Source: JBMFOH01 sp049969715 [NCBI: bacterium]
Lineage (GTDB): Bacteria > DUMJ01
Length of the DNA: 53,956 bases
Direction of reading: 5' to 3'
Assembly (NCBI GenBank): GCA_049969715.1
Contig: JBMFOH010000008.1
Span: 1 to 53,956 of the forward strand
Made by a program: the position numbers and the translations under genes. Of this stretch, positions 8,855 through 16,921 are shown one piece after another (the first letter of the stretch is position 1; each line of letters opens with the position of its first letter). Under the pieces are notes generated by a model. It saw nothing but the letters and a program-made list of their open reading frames with translations, searched no databases and was not told the origin of the DNA.

Positions 8855-9734
8855 ATCTAATGAGTATCTCCTAGCCTTATTCTTAAGGTATATGCGTTCA
8901 GAAAGAGGTGCAACAGAGAATACGATTAAGGCTTATAGAGAGGATCTAGAGCAGTTTTCTAATTTCTTGGCCTTGCGAAGTAAGCCTCTTATAGAGGCAT
9001 TAAAGGATGATATTAGAGACTTTATCATCTCACTTACTAGAGAGGGTAACCTTAGAAGTACTATACTGAGAAAGCTTTCTACATTAAGAAGGTTCTACAA
9101 ATTCTTAGTGAAAAGAGGAATATTGATGAATAACCCTATAGTAAGCCTATTTTCTCCCAAATTGATGAAGCCTCTTCCTAACTTTCTTACCCAAGGCGAG
9201 GTTCAATTGCTTATAGATAACATCTCAGATACCAACCCTTTGGGTATAAGGGATAGGGCTATAATAGAGTGTCTATACTCTACAGGGATGAGGATAAGTG
9301 AACTTGTTAGATTGAATGTCTCTGATCTAAAAGGGGATAGGGAGATAGTAATAAAAGGGAAGGGTAATAAGGAAAGGGTAGTATTCTTTGGTGAATATGC
9401 TATAAATAGTCTAGAGAGATATCTAAGAGAGGCAAGACCCATGTTGGTGAGGAATAAAAGAGAAGATGCTTTATTTTTAAATAAAAACGGAACTAGGCTT
9501 TCTTCTAGGAGTGTTGAACGGATGGTAGAAAGATATGGGTACGGTATAGGAAAGGATATAAGTCCTCATACTATGAGACACTCTTTTGCTACACATCTAT
9601 TAGAAAATGGAGCTGACCTTAGAGCTGTTCAAGAACTTTTAGGGCATTCTGATCTTTCTACTACCCAAAAATATCTTCATATTACGCTGGAAAGATTGAA
9701 AGAGGTTTATAAAAAGACTCATCCTAGGGCTTAA
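8844..9734 (+). CDS. xerC: Tyrosine recombinase XerC
   Basis: Site-specific recombinase expected to resolve chromosome dimers at a dif-like site. The 296-residue protein has an N-terminal SAM-like core-binding domain (about 5-90) and a catalytic domain with the full active site: Arg150 in TGMRISE, the beta-hairpin Lys173 region in KGKGNKER, His242 and Arg245 in HTMRHS, His268 in LLGHSD and the nucleophile Tyr277 in KYLHIT. Its position after trmFO matches the XerC/CodV locus and argues against an integrase of a mobile element. No dif site was recognised in the window. XerD cannot be excluded from sequence alone. Confidence 0.9.
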   Translation: MESRSNEYLLALFLRYMRSERGATENTIKAYREDLEQFSNFLALRSKPLIEALKDDIRDFIISLTREGNLRSTILRKLSTLRRFYKFLVKRGILMNNPIVSLFSPKLMKPLPNFLTQGEVQLLIDNISDTNPLGIRDRAIIECLYSTGMRISELVRLNVSDLKGDREIVIKGKGNKERVVFFGEYAINSLERYLREARPMLVRNKREDALFLNKNGTRLSSRSVERMVERYGYGIGKDISPHTMRHSFATHLLENGADLRAVQELLGHSDLSTTQKYLHITLERLKEVYKKTHPRA

Positions 9735-9744
9735 AGGAGGTAAA

Positions 9745-10665
9745 ATGAAGATAATAGTGACGGGTGGAGCAGGTTTTATTGCATCCCATATAGTAGACGC
9801 ATTTTTGAGTGAGGGATATGAGGTAGTTGTAATAGATAATCTTTCAAGTGGCAGGAAAGAAAATGTGAACCCAAAAGTTCATCTGTACTGTGCGGATATA
9901 AGAAATAGAGATGAACTAGAAGAGATATTTTCTTCTGTAAAGCCAGATATAGTAGACCATCATGCCGCTCAGATAAATGTAAGACGTTCGGTAGAAGACC
10001 CTGTTTATGATGCATCTACAAATATCTTAGGTACCCTAAATATCCTTGAACTTTCGAGGAAATATATGGTAAGAAAGATAATATTTGCTTCCACTGGAGG
10101 TGCCATCTATGGGGAGGTAAGTGGATTGGCAGATGAATCAACTCCAACCCTTCCTATCTCTCCGTATGGAGTAAGCAAGAGGTCAGTAGAGATATATCTT
10201 AACTATTATCATACTGTTTTTGGCTTAGACTATGTGGCTTTAAGGTATGCCAATGTCTATGGGCCTAGACAAGATCCGTTTGGAGAGGCTGGAGTAATAG
10301 CGATATTCTCTCAAAGGATACTGTCAGGTGAACCCTGCATTGTATATGGAGATGGCCAACAGACTAGAGATTACGTATATATTAAGGATGTAGTAGATGC
10401 CAATATGAGAGCAATTACATCTCCTACAGGAATCTATAACATTGGAACTGGTATAGAGACGAGTGTTAATCAGCTTATAGAAGTATTAAAAGAGGTTTCT
10501 GGAAGAGATTTCCCTGTGCTTTACAATGCGCCTAGAGAGGGAGAGGTAAGACGTATAGCCCTTAGTTATAAGAGAGCTAGCGAGATTCTTGGATGGAAGC
10601 CCAACGTCTCTTTGAAGGATGGAATAAGGGAAACCTTCCAATATTTTGCTAACATAAAGGACTAA
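9745..10665 (+). CDS. NAD-dependent epimerase, UDP-glucose 4-epimerase-like
   Basis: Extended short-chain dehydrogenase of 306 residues, most like UDP-glucose/UDP-galactose 4-epimerases, which supply nucleotide sugars for glycan synthesis. The NAD-binding motif TGGAGFIA is at residues 6-13, the catalytic Tyr141/Lys145 pair sits in PYGVSK, and RYANVYGPRQ plus GDGQQTRDYVYIKDV are the usual sugar-nucleotide loops. A consensus AAAGGAGG precedes the ATG. It is short for classical GalE (about 330), so the exact substrate is open. The last 180 bases are also coding on the opposite strand (see the convergent phospholipase-like gene). Confidence 0.9.
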   Translation: MKIIVTGGAGFIASHIVDAFLSEGYEVVVIDNLSSGRKENVNPKVHLYCADIRNRDELEEIFSSVKPDIVDHHAAQINVRRSVEDPVYDASTNILGTLNILELSRKYMVRKIIFASTGGAIYGEVSGLADESTPTLPISPYGVSKRSVEIYLNYYHTVFGLDYVALRYANVYGPRQDPFGEAGVIAIFSQRILSGEPCIVYGDGQQTRDYVYIKDVVDANMRAITSPTGIYNIGTGIETSVNQLIEVLKEVSGRDFPVLYNAPREGEVRRIALSYKRASEILGWKPNVSLKDGIRETFQYFANIKD

Positions 10666-11583
10666 TCCCTTTACTCTAGCAGAAAGGTCTTGTAATTGCC
10701 TTATTATGATACAGTCATATTGAGACCTTAATTCTTTATTGATCTCTAAATTTGGAGACCAGTAGAACTCTTCAGGCTTATCTATACCTTCTCCGTACAA
10801 TCTTGACTGAAGCTCCCAAAGTCTTGGAGCTTCTTTTTTACTCTTTAATGCAGCCTCTCTAGCAAAATTCCTAAGGTCTTTTACCTCTATAGGATCTGCC
10901 ATTGTAATGGCGCTTACAAATGGAGGATATCCAGTCTCTAGACTGTAACCCTGATATCCCTCTAGTGTGAAGTGGTGATTACTTGCTATTAATATCAAAT
11001 AGTTGATGTCAAAGAGATATTTCACTATCATCTGTCCGGATACAGGAGATGTATGTTGGGGTTGGGTGATGTCCTCTAGATAATGAATACTCCTTGCTAA
11101 GAACCTAAACCCCCAGTATGGGTCTTTATTCCTGAATGCTAAGATGCTCATATTAGTGTAATAAGATATTCGTTCTATTGCCCCACCGAGTTCTATAAAT
11201 CCTTCCCAGATTATCCAGTATCCATGCCTCCAATGACTGCTGTCTAATCCTACATATCTAATTCCTCTAAAAAGTGGGGAATCTACATTTTTATCTAGTT
11301 CCCAATCTGGTTCTTGGCTATAGACTATAAGGATAGTTAAAGGGTCGGTAATATCCCCTATATTTCCCTCTTTATATGGAATGGTATATTGTGGATTTTC
11401 TCCATTATTCTCAGTATACGTATATGGAGTAATCTTAACATCCTCATACCCTTTTATCCACTCTATATCTTTTATAGAGTAATAAGTGAGCGCTTTATGT
11501 GCTCCCCATGCGTATGCTTTCTTAGGTGTAACTGCTGTTACTATTAATAGTATAGAAAACAAAAAAAGTATATCTTTATACAT
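10486..11583 (-). CDS. Secreted zinc phospholipase C / S1-P1 nuclease-like protein
   Basis: A 365-residue exported protein. Residues 1-25 look like a signal peptide, with cleavage expected after AYA so that the mature protein starts WGAHKALT; in zinc-dependent phospholipase C and S1/P1 nucleases the mature N-terminal Trp ligates zinc. Other metal-binding motifs are SSHWRHG, RSIHYLEDITQPQHTSP (the H-x3-D-x4-P-x-H-like signature) and a later NHHFTLEG. This supports a zinc phosphoesterase; whether it acts on phospholipid or nucleic acid cannot be told. AAAGGA lies before the ATG. The last 59 residues are encoded antisense to the epimerase gene, so they may be a run-on tail of low functional value. 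Confidence 0.72.
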   Translation of the reverse strand: MYKDILFLFSILLIVTAVTPKKAYAWGAHKALTYYSIKDIEWIKGYEDVKITPYTYTENNGENPQYTIPYKEGNIGDITDPLTILIVYSQEPDWELDKNVDSPLFRGIRYVGLDSSHWRHGYWIIWEGFIELGGAIERISYYTNMSILAFRNKDPYWGFRFLARSIHYLEDITQPQHTSPVSGQMIVKYLFDINYLILIASNHHFTLEGYQGYSLETGYPPFVSAITMADPIEVKDLRNFAREAALKSKKEAPRLWELQSRLYGEGIDKPEEFYWSPNLEINKELRSQYDCIIIRQLQDLSARVKGLVLYVSKILEGFPYSILQRDVGLPSKNLASSLITKGYTSYLSLSRRIVKHREISSRNLF

Positions 11584-11614
11584 TTATAAATATCCTTTCA
11601 TTGACTTCCTATAG

Positions 11615-11642
11615 TTTATAGGATAACCCATTCTTTTGTCAA
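11615..11642 (-). promoter_or_regulatory. Promoter for the minus-strand phospholipase-like gene
   Basis: Read on the minus strand: consensus TTGACA (plus-strand 11637-11642), a 16-base spacer and TATAAA (plus-strand 11615-11620). Its -35 overlaps the -35 of the divergent plus-strand promoter. Predicted start is just upstream of the gene's ribosome binding site. Confidence 0.65.
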
Positions 11643-11667
11643 CATGGAGTGGACTATGTGGTATAAT
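11636..11667 (+). promoter_or_regulatory. Extended -10 promoter for the pyruvate-kinase-domain operon
   Basis: TATAAT at 11662-11667 is preceded by TGG (extended -10). TTGTCA at 11636-11641 could serve as a -35, but the 20-base spacer is long, so the extended -10 probably carries the activity. A start near 11674 would rule out translation from the upstream ATG at 11644. Confidence 0.6.
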
Positions 11668-11700
11668 CTTAGAATCATTAGAATGTTAAGGGAGGAAAAG

Positions 11701-12267
11701 ATGGAAGTAGTAGTTAAATATTTTGAAGAGAAAGGAGAAATAAATACCGAGGCTACCCTTGTTGTGGCAAGGAGAAGATTAGAGGAACTTGGAATTAAAC
11801 AGGTTGTAGTAGCCTCTACTTACGGAGATACTGCCAGAAAAGCTATTGATGTTTTTGAGAACTTGGATATAAACCTAGTGATAGTGACAATCTCTTATGG
11901 ATTTACTAGAGAAGGATGGATTATGAAGGAAGAGGTGAGAAAGGAATTAGAATCAAGAGGAGTCAAGGTATTAACTTCAGTCCATGCATTAGGAGACGAT
12001 GTAAGCTCTAGTTTTTCTTCTAAATTCGGTGGCCACAATCCAAATGAGATTGTAGCAGAGGTCTTGAGGATGTTTTCTCAGGGGATGAAGGTAGCAGTAG
12101 AGACTACTATTATGGCAGTAGAGGCTGGACTTATAGATGTAAACCAAGAGACTATAGCGATTGGGGGAACTGATAGAGGAGCTGATACGGCAATCGTGGT
12201 AAAGCCTTCATATGCAAGGGATTTCTTATCATTTCAGATAAGGGAAGTCCTCGCAAAGCCAAGATAG
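11701..12267 (+). CDS. Pyruvate kinase C-terminal (alpha/beta) domain protein
   Basis: A 188-residue protein matching the stand-alone version of the pyruvate kinase C-terminal domain (PK_C, COG1751-like), with motifs VVASTYGDTARKA, the HALGDDVSS stretch and IAIGGTDRGADTA. It lacks the catalytic barrel of pyruvate kinase and so cannot be a pyruvate kinase. The family's function is not established; an allosteric or sugar-phosphate-binding role is only a guess. The frame is open up to 11644, but GGGAGG immediately before the ATG at 11701 and a promoter -10 inside the longer version favour 11701. It is 14 bases from the next gene. Confidence 0.82.
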   Translation: MEVVVKYFEEKGEINTEATLVVARRRLEELGIKQVVVASTYGDTARKAIDVFENLDINLVIVTISYGFTREGWIMKEEVRKELESRGVKVLTSVHALGDDVSSSFSSKFGGHNPNEIVAEVLRMFSQGMKVAVETTIMAVEAGLIDVNQETIAIGGTDRGADTAIVVKPSYARDFLSFQIREVLAKPR

Positions 12268-12281
12268 AGAGGAGGAATCGG

Positions 12282-13427
12282 ATGGATATTGTAAAGACTG
12301 CAATTATAGGATGTGGGGGCATTGCTAATGCCCATATAAGGGGATTGAAACTCTTATGGGAAAATGGAATAAGAACATTTGAGATAGGGGCAGTATGCGA
12401 TATAGATGAGTCAAAGACTAAGAAGATGGCAGAGGAGATCTCTTTATTCCAGGGGTATACCCCTAATGTATATACGGATGTTGAGAGGATGCTTTCCTCG
12501 GAGGGACAAATCCTAGGGGTAGATATATGTACCGTCCATAAGGAACATCACAGTATAGCCATAAAATGTCTGGAGGCGAAAAAACATGTGACTATAGAAA
12601 AACCTCTATCTATTACTATTAGGACTGCCCAACAGATACTAGATGTTGCAGATAAAAATAAATGCATCCTTCAGGTGGCAGAAAATTATAGACGTGCCCC
12701 TTCAGAGAGGGCTATAAATTGGGCTATCAAAGAGGGTATGATAGGGAACTTAAGGATGTTATACTGGGAAGACATCTTTGAGAGATTATGGTACTGGGGC
12801 TGGAGAGACCATAAAGAATTGGCTGGTGGAGGTTGGACCCTTGATGGAGGTGTTCATTTTGCTGATCTCTTTAGATATCATATTGGAGAGGTGGAAGAGC
12901 TTTATGCCTTTTCTAGAACCTATAATCCAGTTAGATTTAGAGATAAGGACCTATTAATAGACCCAGTAGAGATAACTGTTGAAGATACTACAATGACATT
13001 GCTTAGATTTGAAAACGGAGTATTAGGTAATTGGGTTCTTACCAACTCTGCCCCTGGAAAAAAGGTTAATTTCCGTGCCATCTACGGGGATAAAGGTTGT
13101 ATAGTATGGAATGAAGGAGTATATAGAGGAGACAAGAATATATCTATGGAAGAATTAGAGAAAGAATTTATGAAAAATCTTTCTCCACAAGAGAGAGAAA
13201 GATTTTTCCCTAACGGTATTACAGATACTATCGCTATAGAGCTGAAAGAGTTCTTCGATGCAGTCCTAGGGCTAGGAAGTATAGAGACAACAGGACTAGT
13301 AGGCTTGAAAGATGAAGCAATATGTATGGCTGTCTATGAGTCTTCTCTTTTAAATCTACCTGTAAAGATAAGAGATATAGAAGAATGTAGAGTAGAAAAT
13401 TATCAAAGTCAATTAATAGGAGGATAG
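12282..13427 (+). CDS. Gfo/Idh/MocA family oxidoreductase
   Basis: NAD(P)-dependent sugar or polyol dehydrogenase family protein of 381 residues. The N-terminal Rossmann fold shows [11 protein letters not shown] (residues about 8-18); the family's EKP motif appears as VTIEKPLS, and the C-terminal domain has the catalytic-type [11 protein letters not shown], with an aspartate before Gly-Gly. The tryptophan-rich [13 protein letters not shown] segment is unusual and may shape the substrate pocket. AGGAGG precedes the ATG. It is flanked by the pyruvate-kinase-domain protein and by a rubredoxin one base downstream, suggesting a redox role. The substrate is unknown. Confidence 0.88.
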   Translation: MDIVKTAIIGCGGIANAHIRGLKLLWENGIRTFEIGAVCDIDESKTKKMAEEISLFQGYTPNVYTDVERMLSSEGQILGVDICTVHKEHHSIAIKCLEAKKHVTIEKPLSITIRTAQQILDVADKNKCILQVAENYRRAPSERAINWAIKEGMIGNLRMLYWEDIFERLWYWGWRDHKELAGGGWTLDGGVHFADLFRYHIGEVEELYAFSRTYNPVRFRDKDLLIDPVEITVEDTTMTLLRFENGVLGNWVLTNSAPGKKVNFRAIYGDKGCIVWNEGVYRGDKNISMEELEKEFMKNLSPQERERFFPNGITDTIAIELKEFFDAVLGLGSIETTGLVGLKDEAICMAVYESSLLNLPVKIRDIEECRVENYQSQLIGG

Positions 13428-13428
13428 G

Positions 13429-13587
13429 ATGAGAAAGTGGCAGTGTACAGTCTGTGGGTATATCTATGACCCAGAAAAAGGAGACCCAGATAATGGAATT
13501 CTTCCTGGAACCCCCTTTGAAGACCTACCTGAAGATTGGGTTTGTCCAGAATGTGGAGCTCCTAAAGAGGACTTTGAACCAATCTAG
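13429..13587 (+). CDS. Rubredoxin
   Basis: A 52-residue one-iron electron carrier. The four iron ligands are Cys6 and Cys9 in WQCTVCGY and Cys39 and Cys42 in DWVCPECG; the aromatic Tyr and Trp positions and the DPEKGDP loop are typical. AGGAGG at 13418-13423, inside the end of the preceding gene, provides the ribosome binding site, and only one base separates the stop of the oxidoreductase from this ATG. Rubredoxins are common in anaerobes, where they serve oxygen and peroxide reduction. The tight coupling to a Gfo/Idh oxidoreductase is unusual, since that family normally uses NAD(P) alone. Confidence 0.96.
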   Translation: MRKWQCTVCGYIYDPEKGDPDNGILPGTPFEDLPEDWVCPECGAPKEDFEPI

Positions 13588-13599
13588 AAGAAATAGATA

Positions 13600-13626
13600 G
13601 GCGACCATTTGGGTCGCCTTAATCTT
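13600..13626. terminator. Bidirectional terminator between rubredoxin and comF
   Basis: GGCGACC (13600-13606) pairs with GGTCGCC (13612-13618) across a 5-nt loop. TTAATCTT follows on the plus strand and TATCTATTTCTT on the minus strand. The position between convergent operons fits termination from both sides. Confidence 0.75.
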
Positions 13627-14296
13627 ATATTTCTCTTGCTACTGTCAGAACACTTACTTCCTTTACTTCTCTTTCTAATAGGGTCTTTGCTGCCTCATTT
13701 ACAGTAGCCCCAGTAGTATATACATCATCTATTATTAGTACCCTCTTTGCCTTGAGTTTTGGTTCTGCCAGAAGAAATGCCATGTGGATATTTTCTTTCC
13801 TTTCACTAGGGTTCAACTCTATAGATGGTGTAGTCTCTTTTATCCTTTTTAATCCATCGATAACCGGAATCTTAATGGCATTACCTACCTCTCTGGCGAT
13901 TATCTCTGATTGATTAAATCCTCTTTCTCTTATCCTTTTCTTGGATAAAGGAATTGGTACTATCACATCTACATTCCAATTTAGCTTTAGGGCAAAATCC
14001 CCAAGAATTTTGCCTAAATATTCTCCTACCCTTATCTTCTGATTAAACTTGAACTCTATAATGGCATTCCTCATTACATCCTTATAGATGGCATAGGAAC
14101 GGGCCTTAGAAAAATAAGGTCTTTCCATCCTGCAGTGATTACAGATCCCTTCTTCAGGTATGGGACTTCCACAGAGCTTGCATACAGGTGGCAAGATAGT
14201 GCCAATTTTAGAAAGACACTCATCACATATAATCTCTTTACTTAATCTTTTACATATGGCGCATCTTGAAGGAAAGAGTATATCTTTAAGTATCAT
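13625..14296 (-). CDS. comF: ComF family phosphoribosyltransferase-like protein
   Basis: A 223-residue ComF/GntX family protein. The N-terminus carries two cysteine-rich zinc-binding knuckles (CAICKRLSKEIICDEC and CKLCGSPIPEEGICNHC), followed by a phosphoribosyltransferase-fold domain with VPIPLSKKRIRERGFNQSE and the PRPP-binding loop VLIIDDVYTTGATVNE. ComF is needed for DNA uptake in transformable bacteria, although homologues are also kept in non-competent species. It overlaps tatD by 11 bases and ends the minus-strand operon just before the shared terminator. Confidence 0.92.
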   Translation of the reverse strand: MILKDILFPSRCAICKRLSKEIICDECLSKIGTILPPVCKLCGSPIPEEGICNHCRMERPYFSKARSYAIYKDVMRNAIIEFKFNQKIRVGEYLGKILGDFALKLNWNVDVIVPIPLSKKRIRERGFNQSEIIAREVGNAIKIPVIDGLKRIKETTPSIELNPSERKENIHMAFLLAEPKLKAKRVLIIDDVYTTGATVNEAAKTLLEREVKEVSVLTVAREI

Positions 14297-15041
14297 ATTT
14301 AGGGAAACATCTCTTTGTATTATCTAATAAGGCTCTAACTAGTTCTTCTATAGAAATGTTTTTTATTTTAGCTATTCTCTCTGCTATATATACTAGATAA
14401 CTTGGCTCATTTCTCTTTCCTCTAAAGGGAGCTGGAGCTAAGTATGGGGCATCTGTCTCTATAAGGACCCTATCTAAAGGACATTCTTTCACTATCTCTA
14501 TTAACTTATTGGCGTTTTGAAATGTTACTGGGCCATCAAATCCGATAAAAAATCCCATAGAAAGTGCCCTTTCTAGATGAGTCAAGTCTCCAGAGAAGCA
14601 ATGGAATACCCCTTTTACATTATAATCTTTTAAGATCTCTATAGCTTCATCATATGCTTCTCTTATATGGAGGCTTATAGGAAGGGATATGTTTCGAGCA
14701 AATTCTAACTGCCCTTTGAATGCCTCTATTTGGAGCTCTTTTGGCGAAAGATTTCTATAGTAATCTAAACCTATCTCTCCTATACCTAATACCTTTTTAT
14801 CATTAACATTCTTAGATGTCCAATTTAGAAAATCTCTATTGTACTCTTCTGCATTATGAGGATGGATGCCAAGTATAGCATACACATCCTTATATTTCCT
14901 GGAAAGTTCCAATGATACCTTACTAGAAATAACATCATATCCTACCGAGATAAATCCACTGATACCTTGACTTCTTGCTTTCTCTAGAACTGATTCCAGG
15001 TCTTCATATTCATTTAAATGGCAATGGGTATCTACAAACAA
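14286..15041 (-). CDS. tatD: TatD family metal-dependent hydrolase/DNase
   Basis: Two-metal amidohydrolase-fold nuclease of 251 residues. Metal ligands can be read from DTHCHLNEYE near the N-terminus, Glu in IGEIGLDYYR, His in LHIREAYDEA, His in VFHCFSG and Asp in IETDAPYLAP. TatD enzymes act as 3'-5' exonucleases in DNA repair and degradation. The metG-tatD arrangement is very common in bacteria, and the 3-base gap to the upstream tRNA-binding protein indicates one transcript. Confidence 0.94.
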   Translation of the reverse strand: MFVDTHCHLNEYEDLESVLEKARSQGISGFISVGYDVISSKVSLELSRKYKDVYAILGIHPHNAEEYNRDFLNWTSKNVNDKKVLGIGEIGLDYYRNLSPKELQIEAFKGQLEFARNISLPISLHIREAYDEAIEILKDYNVKGVFHCFSGDLTHLERALSMGFFIGFDGPVTFQNANKLIEIVKECPLDRVLIETDAPYLAPAPFRGKRNEPSYLVYIAERIAKIKNISIEELVRALLDNTKRCFPKYDT

Positions 15042-15044
15042 TTT

Positions 15045-15371
15045 CTACTTTACTTTAGAGCCTGGAGGCATCTCTTTATCCGGGGAAAGGACTGAGATAA
15101 CATCATTGTTCGATGCTGCTAGAAGCATCCCGTTAGATGTAATCCCTCTTATAACGGCTGGTTTTAGATTTGCCACTACCACTATCTCTTTTCCTACGAG
15201 GTCTTCTGGATTATAAGAACCTGCTATACCAGCTACAAGTTGACGGTATTCTTCTCCAATATCTACTACAAGCTGTAAAAGTCTTGTTGCCCCTTCCACA
15301 TGTCTTGCCTCTATAATTTTTCCTATTCTTAAGTCTATTCTCTGAAACTCTTCTATAGTAATCTCTTCCAT
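15045..15371 (-). CDS. Stand-alone tRNA-binding domain of methionyl-tRNA synthetase
   Basis: A 108-residue OB-fold (EMAPII/Trbp111-like) protein, equal to the C-terminal tRNA-binding and dimerisation domain that many MetRS carry as a fusion. Recognisable segments are FQRIDLRIGKIIEA, QLVAGIAG and the C-terminal GMLLAASN. It starts one base after the metG stop, so the two are translated in succession and the protein probably works as a separate MetRS beta subunit. A CsaA-like chaperone role is a less likely alternative because of the immediate metG linkage. Confidence 0.9.
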   Translation of the reverse strand: MEEITIEEFQRIDLRIGKIIEARHVEGATRLLQLVVDIGEEYRQLVAGIAGSYNPEDLVGKEIVVVANLKPAVIRGITSNGMLLAASNNDVISVLSPDKEMPPGSKVK

Positions 15372-15372
15372 A

Positions 15373-16917
15373 TTACACCTCTATTCTTGGAAATAATGGC
15401 TTTACCTCTGGAATCTTCCAGTTTGACTTAAGTCCTCCCCATCCTTTTAGTGACTCTTTAGATAAAGAAGCTGAAGGATCGAGTCCTAAACTTTCTAGAA
15501 GATATTTAGATACGGTAGGCATAAATGGAGATATAAGAATCCCTATATTCCTTATGCCTTCAAATACATTAAACATTACATCTTTAAATTCTTCTTTCTT
15601 CCCTTCTTTCATTAGAGACCATGGAGCCTGCTGATCTAAATATTTATTTATAGCATTTATAAACGTCCATATATCTGTGAGAACTCTAGTATACTCGAAA
15701 GAGGTCATAGAAGGATCAAGATATTTTATTATCTCATCTTTTATGGCTAAAAGTTCATTTGCTGGCGTCCCTTCTTTTGGTATTATCCCTTCCCCGTACT
15801 TATTTATAATACCTACACTTCTAAAGAAAAGATTGCCAAGGTCATTGGCTAAGTCTGAATTGACTCTATGGATGAAACTTTCTTCTGAATATTCACCGTC
15901 AAGCCCTAATGGGACCTCTCTCATCAAAAAGTATCTTACTGCATCTATAGCTATTCCCTCATTAAATCCATTAGATATTAATTCGTTTGCCATCTCTATA
16001 GGATTTATAACATTCCCTTTACTTTTTGACATCTTTTCCTGTTTTACTGTCCAGAATCCATGAACAAATACCTGCTTTGGCGGATCAATATCAAGTGCCA
16101 TCAATATTGCTGGCCATATAGCTGCATGAAACCACATTATGTCTTTTCCTACAAGATGTACTGCTGGCCAGAAGGTTTCAAACTTTTCCTTATCTTCAGG
16201 ATAGCCAATTACCGTGAGGTAGTTTATAAGTGCATCAACCCATACATAGATAGAGTATCCTTCAGCAAATGGGAGTGGAATTCCCCAGGTGAGGCCTTTT
16301 CTTGAGATACATAGGTCTTTTATTCCAAGTTTTATTCTGTTTAAGAGCTCTTGCCTTCGGGTATCAGGTTTTACGAAGTCAGGATTTTCTTCTACGTATC
16401 TCAATAGTTTATCCTGATATTTAGACATCCTAAAGAAATAATCTTCTTCTTTATTCCATATTACAGGTCTGCCGCAGTTTGGACAGTTTCCATTTTTTAG
16501 TTCATCCTCTTGGAGAAATGTCTCACAAGGGACGCAATACCAACCTTCATATGTACCTCTATATATATCTTTCTGTTCATAGAGCCTTGTGATTATATAT
16601 TTAACTACCTTTTCATGTCTTAGTTCGGTAGTTCTGACAAAATCATCGTAAGATATGTGCAACTTTTTCCATGCATCTTTAAATACCTGAGAATATCTAT
16701 CTACATGTTCTTGGGGACTCCAATTTAGTGTTCTAGCAGACTCTAGGATCTTTTGACCATGTTCATCTGTTCCTGTAGAGAAGAATACTTTATATCCCCA
16801 CATCCTTTTGAATCTAGCTATTACATCTGCAGTTATTGTGGCATAGGCATGTCCTATATGGGGAGAAGCATTTACATAGTATATGGGAGTAGTTATATAA
16901 AAAGTATCTTTCCCCAT
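15373..16917 (-). CDS. metG: Methionyl-tRNA synthetase
   Basis: Class I synthetase that charges tRNA-Met. The HIGH-type motif is in NASPHIGHAYATI, the second signature is KMSKSKGN, and one four-cysteine zinc knuckle (CVPCETF...CPNCGRP) sits in the connective peptide. The C-terminal tRNA-binding domain is absent and is provided by the next gene. The frame is open to a TTG at 16944, but no ribosome binding site precedes it; starting at the ATG at 16917 gives MGKDTFYITTPIYY, matching the family's N-terminus, 514 residues, and leaves GAGAGG upstream within the end of the DUF1292 gene. Confidence 0.95.
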   Translation of the reverse strand: MGKDTFYITTPIYYVNASPHIGHAYATITADVIARFKRMWGYKVFFSTGTDEHGQKILESARTLNWSPQEHVDRYSQVFKDAWKKLHISYDDFVRTTELRHEKVVKYIITRLYEQKDIYRGTYEGWYCVPCETFLQEDELKNGNCPNCGRPVIWNKEEDYFFRMSKYQDKLLRYVEENPDFVKPDTRRQELLNRIKLGIKDLCISRKGLTWGIPLPFAEGYSIYVWVDALINYLTVIGYPEDKEKFETFWPAVHLVGKDIMWFHAAIWPAILMALDIDPPKQVFVHGFWTVKQEKMSKSKGNVINPIEMANELISNGFNEGIAIDAVRYFLMREVPLGLDGEYSEESFIHRVNSDLANDLGNLFFRSVGIINKYGEGIIPKEGTPANELLAIKDEIIKYLDPSMTSFEYTRVLTDIWTFINAINKYLDQQAPWSLMKEGKKEEFKDVMFNVFEGIRNIGILISPFMPTVSKYLLESLGLDPSASLSKESLKGWGGLKSNWKIPEVKPLFPRIEV

Positions 16918-16921
16918 AGTT

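Noticed and set aside
8844-9734. Tyrosine recombinase as integrase of a mobile element
   Set aside because: It sits in the conserved topA-trmFO-xer neighbourhood with no attachment repeats, tRNA or phage genes nearby.
11644-11700. Longer N-terminus for the pyruvate-kinase-domain protein
   Set aside because: A promoter -10 (11662-11667) lies inside it and GGGAGG directly precedes the ATG at 11701.
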